Of a DNA stretch of 54,581 nt, positions 1-9,500 are shown piece after piece (position 1 is the stretch's first letter; each line of letters begins with the position of its first letter). The DNA lies in the NCBI GenBank assembly GCA_005798445.1, contig SYJG01000283.1:1-54581 (forward strand). The letters run 5' to 3'. This stretch comes from Planctomyces sp. (lineage in GTDB: Bacteria > Planctomycetota > Planctomycetia > Planctomycetales > Planctomycetaceae). Position numbers and translations under genes: made by a program. Below the pieces are notes generated by a model. The model ran no database searches. It was not told where the DNA came from and saw only the letters and a program-made list of their open reading frames with translations.

Positions 1-48
1 AGAGGACTCATAATCCTTTGGTTCTGGGTTCGAATCCCAGCGGTCCCA
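1..48 (+). tRNA. tRNA with CAU anticodon, 3' part (Met or lysidine-type Ile)
   Basis: The window opens inside a tRNA. The anticodon stem GAGGA/TCCTT closes a 7-base loop CTCATAA, giving anticodon CAT. It is followed by a 5-base variable loop, a T stem CTGGG/CCCAG with loop TTCGAAT, the acceptor strand CGGTCCC (41-47) and discriminator A at 48. CCA is not encoded. The D arm and 5' acceptor strand lie outside the window, so elongator Met and Ile2 (CAU modified to lysidine) cannot be separated. A short hairpin (GCTGGC/GCCAGC, about 60-76) and IS debris follow directly. Confidence 0.9.
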
Positions 49-176
49 TTTTTGTTTCTGCTGGCACCGAGCCAGCATAGCCTTGTTCGCTCGCTGCAGT
101 GGACCTCAAGAGTTGGACAGTGGGATAAGAGAGAGTTTGGCCGATTCTGGAATCGAAGATTCCAGGAGGAGAGCAC

Positions 177-368
177 ATGGCCAAACCACGGAAAGTTCAT
201 GATTCGGGATTCAAGGCGCGCGTTGCGTTGGAATCTTTGAAAGAGCGCGAGACGGTGGGTCAATTGGCGAAACGTCACGGCGTTCATCCGACTCAGATTC
301 ACGAGTGGAAGCGTCGGTTGTTGGATCAAGCTGCGTCGGTGTTTGATCGCGGGAACGCAGCGAAGAAG
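177..368 (+). pseudogene. Truncated IS3-family transposase OrfA
   Basis: The frame opens with a good Shine-Dalgarno (AGGAGGAG) and ATG and encodes a helix-turn-helix OrfA N-terminus. Recognisable parts are FKARVALESLKERETVGQLA and HPTQIHEWKRRLL, as in IS3-family OrfA proteins. After about 60 residues the similarity stops and the frame runs into unrelated sequence, so only the 5' end survives. A possible left end of the element lies near 105-135. It is a different element from the one at 444-1309. The ~75 bp between them (369-443) are not recognised. Confidence 0.75.
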
Positions 369-458
369 GCAACGACAACCGACGCCCCATCAACAAGAGT
401 TGCAACCGCCATTGGACACCGGATGAGGTGCTTCAGTTTGCGCGGACAGTGCATTCTC

Positions 459-955
459 TTATTTCTGGGCGGTCAGTTGACACTCGAAGGCGGCTGGGGA
501 AACGTATCCCAGCGACGAATGGCGGCGTGAGCCGTTGTCGTAGCGGATGTCGTTGGACAGGTCACGCACCGCTTCGGAGCTGTTCGCGTACTCCACCAGT
601 TCGAGTTCTGTCTTCACCGTTCCAAAGCACGATTCCATGAACGCGTTGTCGTAGCAGCTTTCGGCGGCGCTCATGCTCTGTTGCATCGCCGACCTTCTCA
701 GCACGTCTCGGTATCGGCGCGAGGCGTATTGACCGCCACGATCCGTGTGATGGATCAAACCGACACCCGGCTGACGTTTCTGGATCGCACGACGCAACGC
801 TCCCAGCACCAAGTCCTCGCTTATCGAAGTTCCGTATTCCCAGCCCACGATCCGTCGCGAGCAGAGCGACTCACTTCCAGCAGATCACACACGGCCGATG
901 CCGCGAAACGCTCGCGCAGCACGATCTGATCGATCCCCGCGTACGCATCCCTCAC
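459..955 (-). pseudogene. IS3-family transposase OrfB, internal deletion
   Basis: The first ~32 codons from the GTG at 955 (RDAYAGIDQIVLRERFAASA) are the normal OrfB beginning. They are joined near 855 to the second half of the DDE integrase core in another frame (RIVGWEYGTSIS onward). The surviving part includes IHHTDRGGQYAS (second catalytic Asp) and YDNAFMESCFGTVKTEL (catalytic Glu) and a normal end, 15 bp inside the terminal repeat. The first catalytic Asp and roughly 120 residues are gone, with a frameshift at the join, so no active transposase can be made. Confidence 0.85.
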
Positions 956-1263
956 ACGTCCCGGCCGAAAATGCTCAACGCTTTTTTTAGGATGTCACGC
1001 TCACGCTCCACTCGTCGCAGTTCCGCTTCCAACTCCCGCACACGCGACTCCAGTCCCACGGCCGCCGGACCTCCTTGCCGCAGCAGACGTCGCTTCCAGG
1101 CATACAACAGATTCACGCCCGACAGCCCCAGCCGCTCACACACCGACGACGCGGTATGACCATCCAACAGCATCTGCACCGCTTCGGCTTTGAACTCCTC
1201 CGTGAACCGCCGCCGCTCCTGCGACCGACTCTCCACGACATTCTCAGACTTCTTCTTGGACAT
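952..1263 (-). CDS. IS3-family transposase OrfA
   Basis: A protein of about 103 residues with the usual OrfA layout: a basic start, a helix-turn-helix region (RRFTEEFKAEAVQMLLDGHT, then CERLGLSGVNLLYAWKRRLL), and a C-terminal leucine-zipper-like coiled coil (ESRVRELEAELRRVERERDI) ending at FGRDV. The ATG at 1263 follows GAGGAGCC; the frame could begin 13 codons earlier inside the terminal repeat, but the ribosome site favours 1263. The stop overlaps the GTG start of orfB, as expected for an IS3 pair that makes OrfAB by frameshifting. The gene is intact but its partner is not. Confidence 0.85.
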   Translation of the reverse strand: MSKKKSENVVESRSQERRRFTEEFKAEAVQMLLDGHTASSVCERLGLSGVNLLYAWKRRLLRQGGPAAVGLESRVRELEAELRRVERERDILKKALSIFGRDV

Positions 1264-1490
1264 CGGATGGCTCCTCGTGAGCCGTCCAGAATAGTGAGCC
1301 ACACTGTCCGAAAAATGCGAAGCAGGTCACTTGGCTTCCTTGCCCATGAGTCACTCCTTGAATGAGAATCTGCTCGTCAATCAAGCTTCATCCCACAAAC
1401 TGACACAACTCATCAATCCAAAGTTGGCGGACTACTCGCCGGAATTATTCATAGTTCGGGGGAATTTCGCCGCAGTGTGTTCTGAAATTG

Positions 1491-1544
1491 GCACGACGCG
1501 CAAGCGAGTGATCTCGTTTCTTGCCACTCGCTTGCGCGTCGTGC
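1491..1544. repeat. Perfect 20-bp inverted repeat, 14-base loop
   Basis: GCACGACGCGCAAGCGAGTG at 1491-1510 is exactly complementary to 1525-1544. It is the first of three palindromes in the 411 bp gap before ubiE. The long perfect stem without a T-tract looks more like a dispersed palindromic (REP-like) repeat than a terminator. Confidence 0.85.
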
Positions 1545-1608
1545 GAATTGCCACCCATGAAGACTGTGGGCGAGTCCGTTGCGATGCGATTAGCGCAAAA
1601 GCCTTTGA

Positions 1609-1630
1609 ACCACCGGGGAAGCCCGGTGGT
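1609..1630. repeat. Short palindrome (ACCACCGGG / CCCGGTGGT)
   Basis: Two 9-bp arms with a 4-base loop, the second palindrome upstream of ubiE. The CCACCG core resembles that of the palindromic elements at 3124-3220 and 44876-45094. Confidence 0.7.
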
Positions 1631-1675
1631 GTGAAAGTGCGCTGTAATGTTCGTTGAGATACAGGCAGGTCTGAA

Positions 1676-1706
1676 CCTCGTTCCCGCGCGGAGTGTGGGA
1701 ACGAGG
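1676..1706. repeat. Palindrome CCTCGTTCCC / GGGAACGAGG
   Basis: Ten-bp arms separated by 11 bases, ending 15 bp before the ubiE start codon, so it would form a hairpin in the ubiE leader. Its right arm merges with the purine-rich GAGGAAGAAAGAG tract that is the only candidate ribosome-binding region, so the hairpin could affect ubiE translation. That effect is inference. Confidence 0.7.
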
Positions 1707-1721
1707 AAGAAAGAGAATCTG

Positions 1722-2444
1722 ATGACTGTCGATAAATCGGAGAGTCGTGTTCGCCGGATGTTCGGCGAGATTTCGGCGAGATACGACTTCCTGAATCATC
1801 TGCTGTCGGGAGGGACTGACGTCTATTGGCGTTGGCGAGCGGTGCGGTTGGCTCGGCCGACGGGTGCGGCTCCGGTGCTCGATGTCTGCACGGGGACGGG
1901 GGATTTGGCACTCGCGTATTGGCGAGCCAGCGGGCGGCGCGTGTCGGTCGTCGGCTCGGACTTCACGCACGAGATGCTGGCGCTCGCCAGAGAGAAGTGG
2001 GCACGAGTCCGCGGCGTCGCGAACCCAGAGCAGATGCAGTTCGTCGAGGCGGACACTCAGCATTTGCCGTTTGGCGACGATCAATTTCAGATCGTCTCGG
2101 TCGCCTTCGGACTGCGCAACGTCACTCGGACGGACGTCGGGCTGCGCGAGATGACTCGCGTTTGTCAGCCGGGTGGCAAGGTCGTGGTGCTGGAGTTCTC
2201 GACGCCGATCAATCGGTTGTTCCGAGCGATCTACCTCTGGTATTTCCGCAACGTGCTGCCGTGGATCGGACAGGTGCTGATGCGGAATCAGCAAGCGGCG
2301 TACAATTATCTACCGCAGTCGGTCAGTGAGTTTCCTCAAGGGGAAGCGTTGGCCGATCTGATGCGGCAGGCTGGGTTGCACAGCATCGTTTGGAAGCCGC
2401 TGACATTCGGCATCGCGACGATTTATCTCGGAGAGAAACCATGA
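1722..2444 (+). CDS. ubiE: Demethylmenaquinone methyltransferase (UbiE/MenG family)
   Basis: A 240-residue SAM-dependent C-methyltransferase that would convert demethylmenaquinone to menaquinone. The family hallmarks are clear: VRRMFGEISARYDFLNHLLS with GTDVYWRWRA near the N-terminus, SAM motif I VLDVCTGTGDLAL (about 52-64), FGLRNVTRTDVGLREM, and VVVLEFSTPINRLF. The C-terminus (FGIATIYLGEKP) is typical. The frame is open upstream to 1647, but the family N-terminus fits the ATG at 1722, preceded by GAGGAAGAAAGAG. Its TGA overlaps the ubiX start (ATGA), implying translational coupling. The ubiquinone role of UbiE is unlikely to apply in a planctomycete, where menaquinone is expected. Confidence 0.93.
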   Translation: MTVDKSESRVRRMFGEISARYDFLNHLLSGGTDVYWRWRAVRLARPTGAAPVLDVCTGTGDLALAYWRASGRRVSVVGSDFTHEMLALAREKWARVRGVANPEQMQFVEADTQHLPFGDDQFQIVSVAFGLRNVTRTDVGLREMTRVCQPGGKVVVLEFSTPINRLFRAIYLWYFRNVLPWIGQVLMRNQQAAYNYLPQSVSEFPQGEALADLMRQAGLHSIVWKPLTFGIATIYLGEKP

Positions 2445-3088
2445 CCGCTCCCGCTGAGACGAACTTGCCTGATCTGGTCGTCGCGATCACCGGAGCCAGC
2501 GGAGCGATCTACGCGACGCGGCTGTTGCGTGTGCTGGTGGGCTCCGGTCGCCGCGTGCATCTGACGATCAGCCCGTCGGGAGCGGAGGTGCTTGACCACG
2601 AACTGGGCATCCGCGTGGACCTGACGAAGCTTGTTCCGCAACGTCTGTTGCTAAGTGATTCGGAGATCTGTCCGGTGGACGGTGCGCCGCCGGGCGAGCT
2701 GGTCTATCATCACTTCCAAGATTTCCGAGCGGGGATCGCCAGTGGATCGTTCCCGACCGGCGGCATGGTGGTTTGCCCGTGCTCGATGGGAACTCTCGCG
2801 AGCATCGCCAGCGGGCAATCGACGAATTTGATCCAGCGCGCGGCGGACGTGCATCTGAAGGAACGCCGCAAACTGATCGTCGTTCCGCGCGAGACGCCGC
2901 TCGGCAGCATTCAGCTTGAGAACATGAAACGGCTCGCCGATGCGGGGGCTGTGATCCTGCCAGCGATGCCGGGTTTCTACCACGGCCCGACCGCGATTTT
3001 GGATCTGGTCGATTTCGTCGTTGGCCGGATTTGCGATCAGCTCGGCGTGACGCATCGACTCTTCAAGCGCTGGGGCGATTCGAAGTAA
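2441..3088 (+). CDS. ubiX: Flavin prenyltransferase UbiX
   Basis: A 215-residue protein of the UbiX/Pad1 family, which prenylates FMN to make the prenyl-FMN cofactor of UbiD-type decarboxylases. Visible motifs are the FMN-binding AITGASGAIYATRLL (about 14-28), the active-site stretch CPCSMGTLASIASG, the RKLIVVPRETPL strand and PAMPGFYHGP near the end. Length is normal for the family. The ATG at 2441 overlaps the ubiE stop by four bases; the upstream in-frame extension lies inside ubiE and is rejected. A coupled ubiE-ubiX pair fits menaquinone or UbiD-dependent quinone synthesis; no ubiD is in the window. Confidence 0.93.
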   Translation: MTAPAETNLPDLVVAITGASGAIYATRLLRVLVGSGRRVHLTISPSGAEVLDHELGIRVDLTKLVPQRLLLSDSEICPVDGAPPGELVYHHFQDFRAGIASGSFPTGGMVVCPCSMGTLASIASGQSTNLIQRAADVHLKERRKLIVVPRETPLGSIQLENMKRLADAGAVILPAMPGFYHGPTAILDLVDFVVGRICDQLGVTHRLFKRWGDSK

Positions 3089-3123
3089 CCGAAGCGTCAG
3101 CGAGGGCGCGGCTCAAGTTGTCA

Positions 3124-3220
3124 ATCGTCGCTCCACCGAGGCAAGCTCGGAGGGGGCGTGAAGAAACAACAACGACGGTTCTAGTGGCCAATCATCGTTC
3201 CACCGACGCGAGGTCGGTGG
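3124..3220 (+). repeat. ~100-bp bipartite palindromic element, copy 1
   Basis: Two palindromic halves: CTCCACCGAGGCAAGCTCGG at 3131-3150, and TTCCACCGACGCGAGGTCGG from 3199, joined by a linker containing CTAGTGGCCAATCATCG. The same arrangement occurs at 44996-45094 and, inverted, at 44876-44977. It lies just downstream of ubiX and just before the IS remnant at 3236. It is a BIME/REP-like dispersed repeat. Confidence 0.8.
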
Positions 3221-3235
3221 TGCTCGGCAATTCAC

Positions 3236-3345
3236 GGACAGTGTGAGTCACTATTTTTGGCGGTCAAAAGGAGACCGTCAGATGTCCCTGAAGAAGGGTT
3301 TGAAGTCGTGTCGTTCGAGCCGTCGGTTCACGGAGGATTTCAAAC
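3236..3345 (+). pseudogene. IS3-family remnant: left end plus start of orfA
   Basis: The sequence begins with GGACAGTGTGAGTCACTATT, a near copy of the left end of the IS at 1309. A spacer and GGAGACCGTCAG precede an ATG (3281) encoding MSLKKGLKSCRSSRRFTEDF, the beginning of an IS3 OrfA related to the one at 952-1263. Similarity ends after about 22 residues, so the rest of the element is lost. It is a second, related but not identical element. Confidence 0.75.
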
Positions 3346-3367
3346 GAGTTTGGCAATTGTCGGCATC

Positions 3368-3403
3368 AAGAAAAAAGCCCAGCTTCGAAGGTCGAAGCCG
3401 GGC
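3368..3403 (-). terminator. Rho-independent terminator for the 6,189-codon gene
   Basis: In minus orientation, GCCCGGCTTCGA and TTCGAAGCTGGGC form a stem with one G:T pair and a tiny loop, followed by TTTTTTC. It lies about 140 bp after the stop of the giant gene at 3541, the only minus-strand gene reading toward it. Confidence 0.75.
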
Positions 3404-3470
3404 GATGGCGTTGGCCCGCCGTGGATCAGTTCATCCTTGAGGAATTCGTTCGACAGCGCACTTTTTGGTT

Positions 3471-3518
3471 GGAGTTCCGCCTTTAGGCGGTGATGGAACC
3501 GGCTAAAGCCGGGACTCC
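3471..3518. repeat. Double-hairpin intergenic repeat
   Basis: GGAGT (3471-3475) pairs with ACTCC (3514-3518) and encloses two small hairpins, CCGCC/GGCGG and CCGGC/GCCGG. It sits between the giant gene's stop and its terminator, so it would be in the 3' UTR. The form is that of a dispersed planctomycete repeat rather than a terminator. Confidence 0.6.
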
Positions 3519-3540
3519 AGCTCAAAGGTGCGCAGTCGGA

Positions 3541-6500
3541 TTAGAAGTTCAGTTCGTTGAAGATCGTCGACCGAATGCTGGTGAGCTTGAACAGCTCGTT
3601 GATCGTTTCGCCGATGCGTTTGTCGCCGGCCGTGTGGGTGTCGGTTCCGAGACCATCTCCGCCGAGCACCGTGTCCGTCCCGCCTTGGCCATCGAGCGTG
3701 TCGTCTTCGCCTCCTCCGACCATTCTGTCGTTGCCGGCACCGCCTAGAAGACTGTCAACACCGAGTCCACCCAGCAGGATGTCGTTACCCGCACCACCGT
3801 TGATGATGTCGTCGCCATCACCCCCGTCGACCAGGTCGTCACCGTTACCACCGTCGATGGTGTCGTTGTCCGATCCGCCCGTGATCGTATCGTTGCCGGC
3901 ATCGCCGTAGAGTTTGTCGAGTCCGTCACGGCCGGCGATCTTGTCATTGCCTGCGCCACCGCGGATCGAATCGTCGCCGGTGTCGGGGGTGTTCGGGTTG
4001 CCGTAGCCGCCATCCAGGAAGTCGTTGCCGATACCGCCATCCATGGTGTCGTTACCACCTTGACCCCAGATGGTGTCAAGGCCGTCGAGGCCGATCAGCG
4101 AGTCGCCATCCGCTCCACCCCAGATCGTGTCATCACCAATTCCACCGTTGATGGTGTCGATGCCGTCATTGCCGTCGAGGCTATCTCTGCCATCGCCACC
4201 GACCACAGAATCATTTCCGGCGTTGGCAGTGATCTTGTCGTCACCGGCTTCGCCCTGAATCGTATCGCCGGCGGCTGTGCCTTGGACCGAGTCGTTGCCG
4301 AGTCCCATGAAGGCTCGAATCGAGACCGTTTCGCTGGTTGAAAGCGAACCGTCGATCGTGTCGTTGCCGTCGCCGCCATTGATGTTCAGCACGGTCAGGT
4401 CGAGCACTCCGGCCAGATCGTTAAGGGTGACGAGGTCGTTTCCGCCATTCAGATTCAGCGTGAAGATTTCGACGCCGAGCAGAATCGTCGTGAACGTCAG
4501 GCCTGGATTCAGGCGAGCCAGAGCGATGCCTGTCGGGGTTGCTAAAGGATCGCCATTGCCTGCCAGCGTCATCGTAAAGATGTCGGCCAACGTCACGCCG
4601 CCGTTGAATGTGAACTTGTCATTCGAGCCACCTTGGCCGATCAACAAATCGTTGCCATCGTTGGAGAGCAACTCGTCGTCGCCAGAGCCACCGTACAGCG
4701 TGTCGAGGCCGTTGTTGCCGGCGAGCGTGAGGTTGCCATTGCCAGTGCCGGCACCGTCGAGCGTGTCGTTGCCATCGTTGCCGTTGACCGAGTCGTTGCC
4801 GAGGTTGCCTTCCAGGATGTCGTTCCCTCGACCACCACCGACGTAGTCGTTGCCCTCACCGCCATATGCGGTGTCGTCGCCGGAAAACAGCGAGTCGCCG
4901 ACATCGTCACCGTGGATGGTGTCATCACCCTTTTCGCCGTTGATGAAATCCTGACCGGCTCCGCCCAGCAAACTATCGCCGTCATCGCCTCCAGAAAGCG
5001 TGTCTTGGCCATCTTCGCCATCCAGCGTGTCGATGCCCGTTCCACCCGTCAGGGCGTCGCTGCCGATTCCGCCCGCCGCGATGTCGTTGCCAGTACCGCC
5101 GTCGATGATGTCGTTTCCGGCGTCACCCTTGATGCTGTCCTCTCCCGCACCTCCAGTGATCGTATCGGCCCCGTCACCGACAAGCGTGGTGGTGCCGTCG
5201 CCACCCAAAATCGTGTCATTGCCGTTGCCGCCGGACACCGTATCGTTCCCAGCGCCACCGGTCATGCTGTCGCTGCCAGATCCGCCCAACAGCGTGTCGT
5301 TGCCGCCTAATCCGTTCATCGTGACGGAGCCGCCGAAGGTCGAAGCATCAATCTTGTTGATACCACTTCCGGCGGTGATTTCAGCCCTTTCCGTGTTGGT
5401 CACCAAATCAAATTCGACTTCGGTGGTGGGCCGTTTGATCGAGAGTCGTGTGCTGGTCAACGTGATGTGGTCATTCTGAGCCAACGGATCCAACGGATTC
5501 GTCGTGTACCGGATGGCATCGTCACCTCCCAAACCGTCGATACTGTCGTTGCCGGCGTCACCAGACATCGTGTCGTCACCGAATCCACCGATCAGCGTAT
5601 CGACGCCGTTGCCACCAAACAGAATGTCGTTGCCGGCGTCACCCAACACGGTGTCGAGTCCATCGCCGCCACTGACCGTGTCGTCATCCGCACCGCCAGT
5701 GACCGTGTCATTCTCTGTCCCACCGTCGATGCTGTCGTTGCCGGCTCCACCATTGATGTTTTCGACGCCGGCACCTCCCAGAATCGTGTCGGCGTTGTCG
5801 CCGCCGTTGATCACGTCGTCGCCAGCATCGCCCGAGATGCTGTCGTCGCCAGCTCCGCCTTGAATCGTATCACTACCGCTGCCACCGCTGATGGTGTCTC
5901 CCTTGATCTTGCCATCGACGCCTGGAACGGTCTCATCACCGCCATTAATTGAGTCGTTGCCGTCACCACCTGTGATCGAATCGGCTCCCGCTTCGCCATT
6001 CAGAGTCACAGGCAACGTCGCGCTTCCCGCATTGATCGTGTCATCCCCAGCTCCTGCGTTAACGATCAACGCGAACGTCGATGCCGGACCGCCGCCGCTC
6101 AGTTGGATGAAGTTCTTGTCGTCATTGCCAAGGACGGTCAACAGCGTCGTCGGATTCCGGAAGGTGACGTCTTCAAACGCTCGCGCGCCGCCCGTGGTCG
6201 TGCCGCTGATGGAGGTTGACGTGTTGCCAACGGAAATCAGGATGTTGTCATCCGCCAAGTCGGCATTGGGAGCATGGAACGTGCGGCTGTCCGCCGTGGT
6301 GAGATCCGCGATTGGTTCCAGACCACTGTAAGTCACCGTGTAAGTTTCCGTTCCATCATCAAACACGACTGACCCTGCGTCGGCTGCGGTCGAGAAATAA
6401 TCCACTGTGACAAACGTCGCACCGATCATCTCGTCGAGAACGAAATTGCCGTTCAGATCCTCGAAGGCTTCCAACGTTCCGTTGTCATTGAGGTCCACTT

Positions 6501-9500
6501 CGGAGTCCAGAATCTTCAGCGTGTCCGCTCCCACATGGAAGAATCCGTTGACGGTCAGACCACCCGTGGGGATCGGATTTCCGTTCGTGACAAAGACGAT
6601 GAATAAGTCGTCCTGAGGCAGCCCACCAAAATCACCATCGATGATCACAGGTAAATTATCGACCGGCGTGTTGATGAAATTGGTGACGACCCCACCGGCT
6701 TCGACGAGATCGACGATGAGATTCCCTGTGACCGAGTCCAGATAGACACGCCAAATATCGGGCGGAGCGTCGTCATCCGAAATCGTGCCCGTGCCAGCAC
6801 CGGGCACTGTGTTCGGGTCCTCATTGCCGTTGATGAATCCCTTTGTGGCGCGCAGTTCAAACGTCTCGTCGGATTCGAACCGCAAATCGTCCAGCACGGT
6901 GACGGCAACATTCGCTGTCGTGTTGGTACCCGTGAAGGTCAATGTCTGGCTGACCGCGGTGTAATCGTCTGAACCAGCGGTCGCCGAGCCATCCTGAGTC
7001 TGCACGTTGGCGTTGATGGCCGCCTGCACCGGGACGCCATTGACTTCCGTGTAGACTCGCTGTTGCAGCGAAACAACGAAGTTGACGACATCGTTGGGAG
7101 CCAGCACCCCTTCCTGAGTTGGAGGCAACGGCGACGAAACATTGAAGCCCAGATCATCGTTGAAGATCGTGCCGACACCTTTGTCCTTGTCAAACTCGAA
7201 CGGCAGATCCGTCGAAGTCAGATTGACGAAGAACGTCTCATTCGCTTCGACCAATTGGTCAGCCTTCACCTTGACAGTGATATTTTGGGCGGACGGAAGT
7301 TGACCGTTCGAACCGGCGATAAAGGTCAGCGTACCGGTCGCCGAACCAACCGGCGCATAGTCCAAACCAGCGGTCGCTTTCGTGGCCGGGTCCGCGCCAT
7401 CCGCAATCGTGTAATTCACGAGGTAGGTCCGGTTGACGACGGCATTGATGGCATGAATGGCCGCTGTCGTGCTGTTGAATCCACGAACGACCGTGAACTC
7501 ATTGGTGCCCGCATCCACCGCCGTGACCTGCATCTGTTCGGAATCGATCTGAATGGTAAATGGTACAGTCGTTGGAAATGCGGCGACGCTTTCCAAATTC
7601 AATGTGGTCGTTGCGATCGTTGCCGCAGTCTGCAACTTTCCGGGCACCGTCGTCAGCAGGGCACCAACCACCGAAACCGAGAAGACATAATCCTGGTCCG
7701 CCGCCGTCGGATCCTTCTCGACCTTGTTGACGTTGCTGATCCGGATACCGGTATCGTCGGTCAGGATGTTGCCGATCGCCTGTGTGCGATCCAGTGTCGG
7801 AGTAAACGCGGCGTCGGCCGGAACCGACAGGTTGACCAGGAACTGCTCATCCGGCTCAATGGTCGTGTCGCCGTTGACCACGACTTCCAAAGTCTGGTTC
7901 AGTTGGTTCGGCGCGAAGACGACGTCACCGCTGGCATTGGCGAAGTCCTCACCCGCGAAGGCAGTATCTCCTTGCAGGGTGTAATGCACGCGGACTTCTT
8001 GAATGCTGGGCTTCGTCAGCGACAACGTGAACGTGAAAATCGTCGAGCCGCTGTTGCCCTCCTTCAGAGTGACGTCGTTGATCGTCACATGCACATCCTG
8101 CAACTCGACCGCACCAATATCGCTGTCGCTGTTGGTGGGACGATTGGCTCCGCGCTGATCGAACGGGTCTCCGCCGGAATTGTTGCCGGCGTCGATGATC
8201 GGACTGCCCGTACGGGCGGAATGCGTTGGAGTCGGTCCACCGTTATTCGCCAGTGATTTCAAAACCGGATCGAACGGGTTGGTTCCAGAACCAACTTGAT
8301 CGAAATTCGTACCATTGACGAAACTGAGACCACTATCGGCATTGTTGCCGATGAAGTTGTTGTTCTTCGAGATGAAGGTGCCGCGGACGTTGGGAGCCTT
8401 CGCTCCGGTGATTGCGGTCGAGGCATTGTTCGCCACGATCGTGTTGTGCACATTGACCGTCCCGATCAAGCTGTTGGACAAGCCACCGCCGCGATACGCG
8501 ACGTTGTCCACCACCGTGCTGTTCTCGATCGTGACTTGGCCGCTGACCGAGTTCCCCAGGGCGGCGTTCGTTCCCGAATCGTTGTTCGAAAGCGTGCTGT
8601 TCTTGATGGTGAGGATTTCTTCGTTGTAAATCGCCGCGCCCCGTGAACTGGCGAAGTTGTCCAAGAAAGTGCTCTGCTGAATGGTCGCCTGGTTTTGACC
8701 CACCGACGTCACGGTTGCTCCAGTGAGATGCGGCACGGCCGTCGTCCCAAGGATTCCGCGTTGCACCGTCAGCGTGTTGGTCCCGGGGTTGACGCTGGCC
8801 GTCATTTTTTCCGAATCGATTTGGATCGTGAACGATCCCACGGCGGGGAAGGCCGCCACGCTGTTGAGCGTGATCGTCGTGGCCGTCGCCGGGATCGTGA
8901 GCAGCGTCACAACAGCGTTCACCGCGTGAGCGGCAGCCGTGGTGCCATTGGCAGCGCGAGTGACCGTGAAAATGTTGCCCGCCACGGCCGTGACGACCAT
9001 CTGCTCGGAATCGACTTGGATCGTGAATGGAGTGACGTTGGGGAAATTGGCGGCGTTGACCAAGGTAATTTGAAGCGCGGCCGCCGTCACTGCGACTTGC
9101 AGGTTGCCGGCGACTGCCGCCAACTGCCCGGTCAGGGCGGCATTGTAAAGTCCGCCGCCACGCGATTGAGCCAGGTTGCCGCTGAACGAAGACTGCGTGA
9201 TGATCGCACTGCCCAAGTTATACATGCCACCGCCGTGACTGTTGGCGGTATTGCCCAGCGTCGCGAAAGCGGAAACCAAGTGCGTGGTCGCTACGGTGCC
9301 GTTGTAACCGCGAGTGACCGTGAACTCGTTGCCCAAAACTGACGTGACCAACATCCGCTCCGAGTCGACTTGGATGACAAACGGGCCACTTGTCGGAAAG
9401 TCGCTCACATCGGAGACAGTTACTGTCACGCTGGGCGTCACAGTGGTATTCGCTGTGTGCACGGCTGCCGTCGTGCCATTCACACCACGGTCCACGGTCA

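Larger units (their letters stand above)
444..1309 (-). mobile_element. IS3-family insertion sequence, internal deletion derivative
   Basis: Imperfect terminal inverted repeats are visible: GGACAGTG followed by ATTTCTGGGCGG on the plus strand at 444-472, and in minus orientation GGACAGTG followed by CTATTCTGGACGG from 1309 inward. Between them, on the minus strand, lie an intact orfA and an orfB lacking its middle. An intact element of this type is usually about 1.2-1.3 kb; this one is 866 bp. I see no convincing target duplication. The copy should be immobile on its own. Confidence 0.8.

Noticed and set aside
440-1315. Target-site duplication around the IS at 444-1309
   Set aside because: Flanking bases (TTTGCGC and GAAAAAT) do not match as a 3-4 bp direct repeat.
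3640-6070. Regular short repeats that could suggest a CRISPR array
   Set aside because: The period is 27 bp with coding constraint (GGxGxDxU); there are no conserved repeats of 25-37 bp with unique spacers and no cas genes.
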